This document shows positions 34,294 to 42,112 of a DNA stretch of 64,000 nucleotides, piece after piece. Where the stretch lies: contig NZ_SBIS02000007.1 in NCBI RefSeq assembly GCF_004765815.2, positions 248,001-312,000 on the forward strand, read 5' to 3'. Numbering within the stretch: position 1 is the first letter of the stretch; the number at the start of each line of letters is the position of its first letter. A program made the translations under genes and the position numbers. The stretch comes from Halorussus salinus (lineage in GTDB: Archaea; Halobacteriota; Halobacteria; Halobacteriales; Haladaptataceae). The notes below the pieces were generated by a model. It had not been told where the DNA came from. It ran no database searches and saw only the letters and a list, made by a program, of their open reading frames with translations.

Positions 34294-36591
34294 TCAGTCG
34301 TCGCTCTCGACGACCGACCCGCCACCGACGGGTACGTCGGCGGGTTCGTCGCTCGGGGTCGCGTCGCCGCGAGCGAGGAGCTTCTTCACCACGTCGTAGC
34401 CGAAGATGGCCGTGCCGATGATGACCAGCGTGTCACCGGGCATCCGGAGCCAGAACAACAGTTGGACGAGGTCGCCCTCGTAGAACGACAGGCTCCGGGC
34501 GGCGTCGTAGCTCTGGGTGAACGCGACTTCCAGTTGGAGGAAGCCGACCGGGAGGAGACTGATGCCGACCATCAGCGCCAGCCCGACGTTCCACGCCCAG
34601 AACGCGCGCCGGAGGTTGGTCCCGTCCCACTTGGCCTCGGGCACCGCGATGCGGAACATGTACGTCACCATGCCGAGCGCGAGGAAGCCGAACGCGCCGA
34701 ACATCGCGGCGTGGGCGTGGGCCACAGTCAGGTAGGTCCCGTGTTCGAAGTAGTTGATGAACGGGAGGTTGATGAAGAACCCGAGGACGCCCGCGCCCAC
34801 GAAGTTCCAGACGCCCGACGCGACGATGAACATGAACGGCAGGGTGTAGGGGAACGAGGCGCCGCCGTTCGACATCGCGCGGTACTGGCCGATGGCCTCG
34901 TAGAGGATGAACACGAGCGGGATGAGTTCGAGCGTCGAGAACGCGCTCCCGATGGGCACCCAGAAGTCGGGTTGGCCGACCCACCAGTAGTGGTGTGAGA
35001 CGCCGATGACGCCCGTCCCCATCACCAGCAGGGCTTGGACCATCACGGCCTTCTCCGCGGAGCGTTTCTCCAGCAGGTTCATGCTGACCAGCGTGACGCC
35101 GACCAGCGAGACGATGAAGAACTCGAAGGCTCCCTCGACCCACATGTGGACGACCCACCAGCGCCAGAACTCCGTGACGACGATGTTGGTCTGGGGCGTG
35201 TAGAGGAAGCCCGCGCAGAACAGCAGGGCGATGGAGCCGCCTGCGTACAGAATCATGTGCGCGAGGCCCCACTTGGGTTCGCGGTCCAGCAGGGGCTTGA
35301 GTCCGCGCGCCACGAGCGCGGCCCACGACAGGAAGCCGACCAATATGCCGACCTGCCAGAGCCGCCCGATTTCGAGGTACTCCAGCCCCTCGTTGCCGAG
35401 AATCCACCAGAGCATCCCGTCGAAGTACCCCTTCGCGCCGAGCCAGATGCCGACGAGGGCACCGACCACGACGACGACGAGGACCCCGAGCAGGCGATTT
35501 ATCCACTTACCCTGTCCGCGGGGTTCGTGGCCCGTCAGCAGGGGCGGGAGGAACAGGCCCGCACCGAGCCACAGCGTCGCTATCCACAGGATTCCGAGGT
35601 CGATGTGCCACGTCTTGGCGATGGAGAACGGGAGCCACTGGAGGATGCTGAAGCCCAGCATCTCGCCGAGTCCGAAGAAGCCAGCGCGTTCGATGTAGAA
35701 GTGCGCGAGCAGGCCCCCGAGGAGGACCTGCGCGAGGAACAGGCCCGCGCCGACGACCGCGAACCGGAGCGCCGCGGCCTGTCCGGGGAACAGGTCCACA
35801 TCGTCGGGCCGGGGCACCGTGACGCCCTCGGTCTCGGGTTCGTCCAGCTCGATGGACTTGTAGAGCCAGACGCCCGCGCCAGCACCCGCGACCAGCAGGA
35901 CCATCGCGACGACGCTCCACGTCATCGACGCGCCCGTGGCGTCGTTACCCGCGGCTGGCTGGTAGGGCCACTCGTTGGTGTAACTGTGGTCCGAACCGGG
36001 ACGGTCGGTGTGGGAAATCCACGCCGTCCAGAGCGCGAAGTCGGCGAACCGCTCGGCCTCCGCCTCGCTGTCTATCATGTCCACGGGGACGCCCCGCTCG
36101 TGGCTCCCCTCGTGGTAGCGCTCGACGTAGACCTGCGTGACCTCCTCGTGGGCGTACATCTCGGCGGCGGAGTACTCGACCTGCCCGCCGGGGTCGCCGT
36201 CGGTCAGGTCCGACTTCACCGCCACGTCCACGGTGGCCCGCTCGCTCTCAGAGAGGCCGCCGTAGTCGGTCGTGCCGTACTGCTCTCGGGCGTAGTACTG
36301 GCGCATGTACTCGACTTTCAAGTCCAGCGCGTCGGCGGTGTAGTCCTCGCCGTAGTACGCGCCGTTGCCCAGTATCGACCCGTGGTTCATCATGCCGTCC
36401 GACTGGAACACCGTCTTGCCGTCTCGCACTTGCTCGGCGGTCACGACCGTCTGGCCGTTCGGTCCCTCGACCTCCTTCGGGATGGGCGGGGCCTCCTGAT
36501 AGGAGTACCACGCGCCGACGCCCATCACGGCCAGATTCAGGACGAACACGACCGCGAGTATCTTGGCGAGTGTGCGACGTTTGACTCTCAT
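34294..36591 (-). CDS. norZ: Quinol-dependent nitric oxide reductase (qNor)
   Basis: Reduces NO to N2O using quinol. 765 residues, about 14 membrane helices. The N-terminal outside part (about 35-220) begins with GMMNHGSILGNGAYYGEDYT and replaces the NorC subunit, as in single-chain qNor. The catalytic core shows His ligands in VVHMWVEGAFEFF, IGVSHHYWWVG and YLTVAHAHAAMFGAFGF, where AHAHAA carries the heme ligands. Complete. It is transcribed in the same direction as nirK but has its own promoter. Confidence 0.96.
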   Translation of the reverse strand: MRVKRRTLAKILAVVFVLNLAVMGVGAWYSYQEAPPIPKEVEGPNGQTVVTAEQVRDGKTVFQSDGMMNHGSILGNGAYYGEDYTADALDLKVEYMRQYYAREQYGTTDYGGLSESERATVDVAVKSDLTDGDPGGQVEYSAAEMYAHEEVTQVYVERYHEGSHERGVPVDMIDSEAEAERFADFALWTAWISHTDRPGSDHSYTNEWPYQPAAGNDATGASMTWSVVAMVLLVAGAGAGVWLYKSIELDEPETEGVTVPRPDDVDLFPGQAAALRFAVVGAGLFLAQVLLGGLLAHFYIERAGFFGLGEMLGFSILQWLPFSIAKTWHIDLGILWIATLWLGAGLFLPPLLTGHEPRGQGKWINRLLGVLVVVVVGALVGIWLGAKGYFDGMLWWILGNEGLEYLEIGRLWQVGILVGFLSWAALVARGLKPLLDREPKWGLAHMILYAGGSIALLFCAGFLYTPQTNIVVTEFWRWWVVHMWVEGAFEFFIVSLVGVTLVSMNLLEKRSAEKAVMVQALLVMGTGVIGVSHHYWWVGQPDFWVPIGSAFSTLELIPLVFILYEAIGQYRAMSNGGASFPYTLPFMFIVASGVWNFVGAGVLGFFINLPFINYFEHGTYLTVAHAHAAMFGAFGFLALGMVTYMFRIAVPEAKWDGTNLRRAFWAWNVGLALMVGISLLPVGFLQLEVAFTQSYDAARSLSFYEGDLVQLLFWLRMPGDTLVIIGTAIFGYDVVKKLLARGDATPSDEPADVPVGGGSVVESDD

Positions 36592-36618
36592 ACAAATCGA
36601 GGTTGTCCGTCGTGGGGC

Positions 36619-36670
36619 TTTTAATTGGGACGCGCTTCCCGACCGCTGGGAAACCGGGCGAACGTGTTCG
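36619..36670 (-). promoter_or_regulatory. norZ composite promoter: palindrome, 17-bp element, TATA
   Basis: Read toward norZ: CGAACACGTTCG (36670-36659), 6 nt, TTCCCA-GCGGT-CGGGAA (36652-36636, itself a TTCCC-N7-GGGAA palindrome), about 10 nt, AATTAAAA TATA box (36626-36619). Confidence 0.78.
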
Positions 36671-37213
36671 GACCGAGGGGGAAACCCCTTTCTCCTCGGG
36701 CGATTTCGTGCGATACTTTGTCACGGTCGGAGGTCACACGTCGGCGCGCTCGTGGAGAGCGTTCCGACGAGTCGCTGTCTATTCGGCTCGGCCGAACGCG
36801 ACTCGCCGACCGATAGCCGACGGCCGACTACGAAGACCACCGGACTCCGGCGGACTACACTCCTCCCGGATGCGCCGCGTCTGCGCTCGCGCTCGCGTGG
36901 TTCCGCGAGCGCAGACGCACGCGGGGAGGTTCGGGGCGCGGTGCGGGGCGGGGCGGCGCTGTGCGGCGGCGGTGGGGTGCCGTGCGGTCTGATGGGCGTC
37001 GGCGTCAGTCGCGGTACTATTTCCGGTACAGTCGCAGTGCTGTGTGGTCGCAGGTCTCTGCGGTCGCGGTCCGAGAAGAATCCATGACTCCGACCGAACG
37101 AAGACTCGAAACGTCGCACGAAAAGTAAAAACCGCGGGAAGACGAGCGAACCAACCGTCCCGAAACCGCCTGCGCGCAATCGAAGCCACACCGGCGTCGA
37201 AGACGAGGTTCTG
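36671..37213. other. Long intergenic region right of norZ, with a strong inverted repeat
   Basis: About 540 bases without a credible gene. GCGTCTGCGCTCGCG (36877-36891) and CGCGAGCGCAGACGC (36904-36918) are perfect 15-bp inverted arms with a 12-nt loop. Right of it are runs of gcggggc and, near 37038-37075, a gctgtgtggtcgc/gcggtcgcggtcc sequence resembling the repeat region at 1944-2048. Confidence 0.7.
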
Positions 37214-37522
37214 CTACCCCTCGTCGGACCGAGGAGCCAGCACCAACACGGCGACGCTGTCCTCCTCGGCCGTCGGCGACACCTCCTTTCGGCCGTCGAA
37301 TCGCAACAGTTCGCCCGGTTCGAGGACGTTCGACTCCCCGTCTACCCGCACGTCGAGCCGACCCGAGACGAGGTGGACGACGATTTCGCGCTCGGGGTGG
37401 CGGTGGGCGGGCACCTCCTCGCCCGCGTCGAGCGCGAGCCGCACCGTCTTGGGTTCGGCCCCCGGAAACGCGACTTCTCGGGGGCGTTCGGTCAGGTCGG
37501 CGAGTGCGACTGTCTCGGTCAT
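37214..37522 (-). CDS. Cupin-fold protein
   Basis: 102 residues forming a single small cupin: VRLALDAGEEVPAHRHPERE (metal-type His cluster), VVHLVSGRLDVRVDG and VLEPGELLRFDG. Probably a metal-binding sensor or small-molecule binder. It is the second gene after the DUF2249 gene (9-nt gap) and so belongs to a palindrome-controlled operon. The ligand is unknown. Confidence 0.82.
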   Translation of the reverse strand: MTETVALADLTERPREVAFPGAEPKTVRLALDAGEEVPAHRHPEREIVVHLVSGRLDVRVDGESNVLEPGELLRFDGRKEVSPTAEEDSVAVLVLAPRSDEG

Positions 37523-37531
37523 GGCGGGAGA

Positions 37532-37759
37532 CTACTGCTTGGGGAACTTGGCGACGAATTTCTGACTCTCCGGGCGCTCGACTTCGTAGCCGTCGGCGTC
37601 GAACGCCTCGACTTCGGCCTGCATCTCGTAGAACAGCGGCTTCGGTTCGTGGTCGTTGACGATTTCGAGGACCTCGCCGCTGTCCATCTCGGCGAACGCG
37701 TCGTGTATCTTTGGATGTCGTTCCGGCGGCGGTATCTCGCGTACGTCTAACCTCGGCAT
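37532..37759 (-). CDS. DUF2249 domain protein
   Basis: 75 residues, consisting of just the DUF2249 domain: LDVREIPPPERHPKIHDAFA, LEIVNDHEPKPLFYEM and a C-terminal strand. This domain resembles the TusA/SirA fold and is frequent near denitrification and NO-handling genes in haloarchaea, but its activity is unknown. Palindrome 40 nt upstream. Confidence 0.85.
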   Translation of the reverse strand: MPRLDVREIPPPERHPKIHDAFAEMDSGEVLEIVNDHEPKPLFYEMQAEVEAFDADGYEVERPESQKFVAKFPKQ

Positions 37760-37799
37760 ACGTGTAGAACGAGACGGACGCGAGCCTTCGCGGTTGTGC

Positions 37800-37811
37800 C
37801 GAACGTGTTCG
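37800..37811. promoter_or_regulatory. CGAA-N4-TTCG palindrome before the DUF2249/cupin operon
   Basis: CGAACGTGTTCG; 40 nt separate it from the start at 37759. Followed, toward the gene, by GCACAAC, the same short extension seen at other sites. Confidence 0.75.
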
Positions 37812-38011
37812 ACTGCGGCCGGGAAGTGGTCGATTCGGGGACTCCTCGGCGCGCTGGCGACCGACTCGTGTGTCAGTCGTCTTCCCTACCGACGGTGGTT
37901 GGTGGCATCGACGCCCTCCTCGGGCGCACTGGCGACTGACTGCGGTCAGTCGCCTCCCCCACCGCACAGTAATTAGTGACACAGATGCGTTCCGCGGGCG
38001 CGGTCCCGCGC

Positions 38012-38404
38012 TCACTTCGTTCGCTCGGGACCGCGCAGCTCGAACTCCCCTTTCCGCAACCCCTCGCGCACGGGGTCGTGTTCGGCGTCGGTCGGCGGCG
38101 GCGCGGTGACGAGCGTCGCCTCCAATCGCTCGCCGTCGTCGGCTCGCACGCCGCGCTCCTCGCCCGCGGGGACGACCACCACGTCGCCCGGTCGGACCGC
38201 GTGGTCCTCGTCGCTCTCTCGGACGACTCCTCGGCCCTCGCGGACCGTGATGGCCACGTCGCTGTCGGGCGCGTGGACCGGGATGAACTGCCCCGGCTCG
38301 AAGTAGCCGAGGACGACTTTCATCCGGTCGCTCCGGAACACCGACCGGGCGGAGAACTGGTCGTCGTCGTACTCGCGTTCGGCGTCGAAACTGGTCGCGA
38401 CCAT
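38012..38404 (-). CDS. Cupin-fold protein
   Basis: 130 residues. MKVVLGYFEPGQFIPVHAPD, VAITVREGRGVVRES and VRPGDVVVVPAGEERGVRAD make one complete cupin barrel; the first His cluster is reduced to a single His. Similar in design to the cupin at 37214 but not a close copy. Probably binds a small molecule or metal. It has its own palindrome 38 nt upstream. Confidence 0.82.
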   Translation of the reverse strand: MVATSFDAEREYDDDQFSARSVFRSDRMKVVLGYFEPGQFIPVHAPDSDVAITVREGRGVVRESDEDHAVRPGDVVVVPAGEERGVRADDGERLEATLVTAPPPTDAEHDPVREGLRKGEFELRGPERTK

Positions 38405-38442
38405 GTTCGAGGAGTACCACGAGAGGACCGTGGCGGTGTCGC

Positions 38443-38454
38443 CGAACCTGTTCG
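38443..38454. promoter_or_regulatory. CGAA-N4-TTCG palindrome before the cupin gene
   Basis: CGAACCTGTTCG, with exactly 38 nt to the ATG at 38404. Confidence 0.75.
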
Positions 38455-38495
38455 GTCAGCGTCGGAGGAGTCGGAGAGACGACGCTAACAGCGTC

Positions 38496-38810
38496 TCAGG
38501 GGTCTACTTCGGACGTGACTCGAACCGACAACGATGGCCCGGTAATGCTCCCACCGAGCGAGACGGAGTAACTGGAGATGTTCCCCGCTTCGGACAACTC
38601 CTCCAGCCGCGAGCGGAACGCGTTCATGCACTCGACGACGCTATCCAACCGGTCTACGTAGTCGTCCATCCCCGAGAGAGTCACGTCCTCGTCGGCCGAA
38701 GCGAACGTTTCGTTGACCAAGAGAACCGCTGATTGGAGTTCGGTGATAGAATCTGCCGCTTCGATGTCGTCTTTGAGAACGGCGACCTCGTCCTGATGTA
38801 TTTCACTCAT
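38496..38810 (-). CDS. Small acidic helical protein beside the subtilase (unknown)
   Basis: 104 residues: an acidic helical first 75 residues (DEVAVLKDDIEAADSITELQ, DDYVDRLDSVVECMNAFRSR) and a C-terminal stretch with alternating strand-like residues (SSYSVSLGGSITGPSLSVRV). Not recognised. It follows the subtilase gene (53-nt gap) in the same direction, with a perfect palindrome at its own start, so it may be a separately controlled partner. Confidence 0.6.
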   Translation of the reverse strand: MSEIHQDEVAVLKDDIEAADSITELQSAVLLVNETFASADEDVTLSGMDDYVDRLDSVVECMNAFRSRLEELSEAGNISSYSVSLGGSITGPSLSVRVTSEVDP

Positions 38811-38814
38811 ATAT

Positions 38815-38831
38815 TTCGAATACTATTCGAA
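38815..38831. promoter_or_regulatory. Perfect 17-bp palindrome at the start of the small acidic gene
   Basis: TTCGAATAGTATTCGAA (minus strand) is a perfect inverted repeat about a single central base. It ends 4 nt before the start codon at 38810 and overlaps where a TATA box or transcription start would lie. Good candidate for a repressor site. Confidence 0.65.
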
Positions 38832-38863
38832 ATGGATAAGTTTTCTCTCGGAGCCGTATCGGA

Positions 38864-39991
38864 TCACTCGTCGCTAACCGTTCGGCTCGTCTGCCGGAGA
38901 TACTGTCTCGCCTGCGCGGCGTCCAGCTTGACCGGTGGCGGACTCTGTGAAATCTCGTCGTCTATCTCCGTGCCGGTCTCGACGAGCGTGTTCCGGATTT
39001 CCTCGGGTCCAGAGTTCGGGAACTCCCCCCTGAGCGACGCAACAGCGCCGCTAACGATGGGCGTGGCGAAACTCGTTCCGGCGATAAAGACGACGTTCTG
39101 CTCGTCCTGTAACTCCGGTTTGTGAACCGGCGCGAGGAGGTCGGGTTTCCCTTTGAACGGGCGGACGTTGTCGTTCCACCACCGCTCTCTCCGCCGGTCG
39201 TCACAGGACGCACCCGTCCCACAGGTTCCCATACTACAGAACGGCCCCTGTTCGTGCCCGTCGATGCGGTGATAGTCGGAAACGTCGGCGACGAGTCGGT
39301 CGTCCGTACCGGTATCCGGAACGTACCCGTCGCACTCGTTGACGAAGCCGCCGACCCCGACCGTAGACCGAAAGAGAGCCGGACAGATGACGTGTTCTCC
39401 TCGACGGCCTCGCTCGTTTCCACAGGCGGCGACGACGTTCGTTCCGCCGTCTATCGCCGGGAGGACGTGTTTTCTGAAGACGCACGATTCGGAGCCACAG
39501 TTGTGGTGGTGTCTCCCGGCAGAGATATTGAGTACGTCGACGCCGTCGTCTATCGCTTGTTCGATACACTGGATGATTCGCGCGTTTCCGCCTTCACCGA
39601 TGCTCGGCGACTCCGTGTACGAGACCTCCGAGTCGTCCGACGACTGGAGTCCGGAACCGCGTTGCAGTCGGTGTCGCTCCGCCTTCAATCGGTAGAAGTG
39701 GAATCTGGCGTTCGGGACGATACTCGAAATCACGTCGAGGATTCGATAGCCGTGACCCCACTTGTTCTGGACGTTCTCACCGTCCGGCGAGAAGTCCTCC
39801 CGGTTCCCGACCCGGATGTCACCAATGTCCTCGTCGGGAAGCATGTAGAGCGTGTCCGCGATACCGATAGTCACGGCCTCGCCGCCGTGAGAGAGGTCCG
39901 AGAGACCGAGCAATTCGCTGTACGCGTCGTTGACTCTCCGGCGAAACTGCTCCCACGTCTCGAACCGGTCGGGAACGTTTAGGAGTTTCCC
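38864..39991 (-). CDS. Subtilisin-like serine protease (S8), probably made by -1 frameshift from the upstream gene
   Basis: Catalytic residues are readable: Asp in TIGIADTLYML, His in WGHGYRILDVISSIVPNA, oxyanion Asn in NVVAACGNERG and Ser in IAGTSFATPIVSGAVASL. There is no signal peptide, so it is probably cytoplasmic. No ATG or GTG start was found: the frame is open from the slippery site at 39991 through VPDRFETWEQFRRRVNDAYS, and the first possible codon is a TTG at 39913. It overlaps the preceding I9-like gene in the -1 frame. Either a frameshifted fusion, a TTG start, or a single-base lesion in an ancestral pro-subtilase. Confidence 0.75.
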   Translation of the reverse strand, partial: GKLLNVPDRFETWEQFRRRVNDAYSELLGLSDLSHGGEAVTIGIADTLYMLPDEDIGDIRVGNREDFSPDGENVQNKWGHGYRILDVISSIVPNARFHFYRLKAERHRLQRGSGLQSSDDSEVSYTESPSIGEGGNARIIQCIEQAIDDGVDVLNISAGRHHHNCGSESCVFRKHVLPAIDGGTNVVAACGNERGRRGEHVICPALFRSTVGVGGFVNECDGYVPDTGTDDRLVADVSDYHRIDGHEQGPFCSMGTCGTGASCDDRRRERWWNDNVRPFKGKPDLLAPVHKPELQDEQNVVFIAGTSFATPIVSGAVASLRGEFPNSGPEEIRNTLVETGTEIDDEISQSPPPVKLDAAQARQYLRQTSRTVSDE

Positions 39992-40236
39992 TCGAACCGA
40001 AGCGGACCGTCGACGCTCATCGTGTCGACGGCATCGAGTTCGTCTAACTCCTCGACGAACTCCTCCGGAACGCGAATCTGGAACGTACCGCGCGGAAGTT
40101 CCTGTTGGATTTCGGAATCCCGAGTCTCGGAGACGAAATCGACGACTTCGCTCGGGTTTCCGGAAGTCGTCGCTGTGACGGTGACACAGCGTCCGACCTT
40201 CGGTTTGTTGAGAACGTCGATGAGACTTCGATTCAT
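39979..40236 (-). CDS. I9 propeptide/inhibitor-like small protein
   Basis: 85 residues. The order strand (GRCVTVTATT), helix (PSEVVDFVSETR), strand (GTFQIRVP), helix (EEFVEELDELDAV), strand (DTMSVDGPL) matches the subtilase propeptide/I9 inhibitor fold, including the typical acidic second helix and D-x-M-S-V end. I9 domains act as folding chaperones and inhibitors of S8 proteases, and an S8 protease lies directly downstream. The stop TAA is at 39979-39981. Assignment is by pattern, not by a strong signature. Confidence 0.6.
   Translation of the reverse strand: MNRSLIDVLNKPKVGRCVTVTATTSGNPSEVVDFVSETRDSEIQQELPRGTFQIRVPEEFVEELDELDAVDTMSVDGPLRFEGNS
39985..39991 (-). other. Candidate -1 ribosomal frameshift heptamer
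   Basis: G-GGA-AAC in the reading frame of the I9-like gene fits the X-XXY-YYZ rule. It is followed by one sense codon and the TAA stop. A -1 slip gives GGG-AAA and then runs without a stop into the subtilase frame. Confidence 0.55.
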
Positions 40237-40274
40237 CACTTGGCGGTTGAACGTCCCGACGTACGCGCTTTCGG

Positions 40275-40283
40275 TATAAAAAT
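40275..40283 (-). promoter_or_regulatory. TATA box for the I9-subtilase unit
   Basis: TTTTTATAC on the minus strand, about 39 nt before the ATG at 40236. No CGAA-N4-TTCG palindrome is nearby, so this unit is not under the island's common control. Confidence 0.6.
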
Positions 40284-40441
40284 GTTGAGGGACCGGGAGA
40301 ACTCTCGAACGGCGTACGACGACGATTCGGAATCGAATTAAAAATACGTAGATTTTCCTGAGAACGATTTTCACTGCTCAGAAAATGTTGTACGTTTCTT
40401 CGCGGGCGACGGTGAGCCTCTTCGTCCCCGAGCGTCGGCCG

Positions 40442-41833
40442 TCAGGGGAGTTCGTCGGCGTCGTCGGCCGGGTCGCCAGTTCCCGACTCGGCGGACCCGG
40501 CGAGCGCCCCGACGCGGAGCGATTCGGGACCGTGGCGCACCACGACGCCGGTCAGGTTCGCGGCGAAGACCGCGAATCCCGCGAGCGCCACCGCGCCGCC
40601 GACGACGAGGGCCTCCTCGACCCCGAGGACCTCGCCGCCGACCACCAGCGCGACACCGGCCAGCGCGAGCCAGAAGTCCGCGGCCGCGAGGCGGGCGTCG
40701 TACAGGTCGTCTATCATCGGCACCGGCTCCAGCCCCACGCGGTCGCTGTACCGGCGGACCCAGACGACGAACGGGACGACGTGGTAGAGCGTGCCCAGCA
40801 GGACGAACCCGACGACTCCGGCCGCCAGCAGGTGGCCGATTTCGGGGTGGCCGAACGTCGTCGCGGGGTCGGCCGGGCGCGCGAGCCACGCGGGGAGCGC
40901 CGCGAGTGCCCACGCGGGAAGCGCGGCCGCGACGACCGCGTACCGCGACAGCATCGGCGTCCGTTCGACTTTCGTCTCGTGGAGCTTCCGGGCGAGGACC
41001 GCCGCGAACCCGAGGAGACCCGCCGCGACCAGAAGCCCGCCGACTCTGGCGACCCACTCCGCGCCGACCAGTCGCCCCGCGGCGAGCGCGAGGACGCCGG
41101 GCGTGTAGACGAGTTCTTGAGTGCGCCGGAGCGTCGTGTCCGCGCCGCGAAGTTCGGTCTGCGTGAACATCGTGGCGAGTTGGTAGAGCGCGCCCACGAC
41201 GGTCGTGAGGACGATTCCGAACACCGCGAGCGTCGCGTGTGCGGCGACGACCTGCGGGCGAGCCAGTCCCACGGATGCGAACGTCGGTCGAACGAAGTCC
41301 ACCGCGAGGAGCAATCCGAGCGTCGTCACGAGCAGGACGTGGCCGAGCGCGAGCGCGAAGTGGCGCTCGGTCGCGTCGAGCGCGGGACCGTCGCTTTCGT
41401 CCGCCGACCCGCTCCTCGCGGCCAGCCACAGCGTCCGGCCGACGTTGTAGACGAACAGCCAGAACCCCGCGAACATCGTCGTTCCGGCGACCGGGAGCAA
41501 GTCGAGTCGCCCCGCCAGCAGGAGGCCAGCGAACCCCGCGACCCCGCCCGCGACGAGCGCGAGTTGCGCGCCCGCGAGCCGCCGCGAGTGGAGTTCGACG
41601 CCCGACCAGACCGGGACGAACTGGGTCATCGCGCCCAAGATGGTGAGACAGACCCATCCCACGAGCAGGAGGTGGACGTGCGCGAGACCGTGGAGACCGG
41701 GCGCGAGACCGACCGCGCCGACGAGGCCGAGCGCCGCCCCCGCCAGCAGGAACGCGAAGCCGACGAGGAAGTGCGCGAGGGGCACGACCATCGGCGGCCC
41801 GCGGTCGGCGTCGATACCGGCGGGGACGCTCAT
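40442..41833 (-). CDS. Heme-copper-oxidase-subunit-I-like / NnrS-like membrane protein
   Basis: 463 residues, about 12 membrane helices. Conserved-looking histidines lie in helices: PLAHFLVGF, GLHGLAHVHLLLVGWVCLTI, AAHATLAVFG, GHPEIGHLLAAG and TLYHVVPFVVW. The HxHLLLVGW pattern is like helix II of cbb3-type subunit I and of NnrS, a heme-copper protein of NO metabolism. The full HCO set is not clear, so catalytic activity is uncertain. Its ATG overlaps the stop of the DUF2249 gene (ATGA), so both are one palindrome-controlled operon. Confidence 0.75.
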   Translation of the reverse strand: MSVPAGIDADRGPPMVVPLAHFLVGFAFLLAGAALGLVGAVGLAPGLHGLAHVHLLLVGWVCLTILGAMTQFVPVWSGVELHSRRLAGAQLALVAGGVAGFAGLLLAGRLDLLPVAGTTMFAGFWLFVYNVGRTLWLAARSGSADESDGPALDATERHFALALGHVLLVTTLGLLLAVDFVRPTFASVGLARPQVVAAHATLAVFGIVLTTVVGALYQLATMFTQTELRGADTTLRRTQELVYTPGVLALAAGRLVGAEWVARVGGLLVAAGLLGFAAVLARKLHETKVERTPMLSRYAVVAAALPAWALAALPAWLARPADPATTFGHPEIGHLLAAGVVGFVLLGTLYHVVPFVVWVRRYSDRVGLEPVPMIDDLYDARLAAADFWLALAGVALVVGGEVLGVEEALVVGGAVALAGFAVFAANLTGVVVRHGPESLRVGALAGSAESGTGDPADDADELP

Positions 41834-42087
41834 CGGGGTTCTATCTCCACCCGCCACTCGTCGGGGGCGACCTCCTCGGTCTCGTGGTCGAAGCCGCGCT
41901 GGTCCAACACCCCGTAGAGCGGTTCGGGTTCGAAGCTGTTGTACAGGACCAACCGCTCGTCGTCGCCGAGGTCCGCGAGCGCCGACGTGATGGCCCCGAA
42001 CGGTTCGCCGTCTATCTCCCGCGCGTCGAGTTCGCGCGTGGTCTGTGCGTCGGCGGTCGTATCGTCGGTCGTGTCGTGGGTCGTCAT
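41830..42087 (-). CDS. DUF2249 domain protein
   Basis: 85 residues. Acidic, Thr/Asp-rich start, then the DUF2249 core: LDAREIDGEPFGAITSALAD, RLVLYNSFEPEPLYGVLDQR and a C-terminal strand EWRVEIEPR. The ATG at 42087 is preferred over 42132 because it puts the palindrome exactly 38 nt upstream, as at six other starts. Coupled to the heme-copper-like gene. Confidence 0.85.
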   Translation of the reverse strand: MTTHDTTDDTTADAQTTRELDAREIDGEPFGAITSALADLGDDERLVLYNSFEPEPLYGVLDQRGFDHETEEVAPDEWRVEIEPR

Positions 42088-42112
42088 GGTTCGTACTCCG
42101 TTCGGTTCGTGT

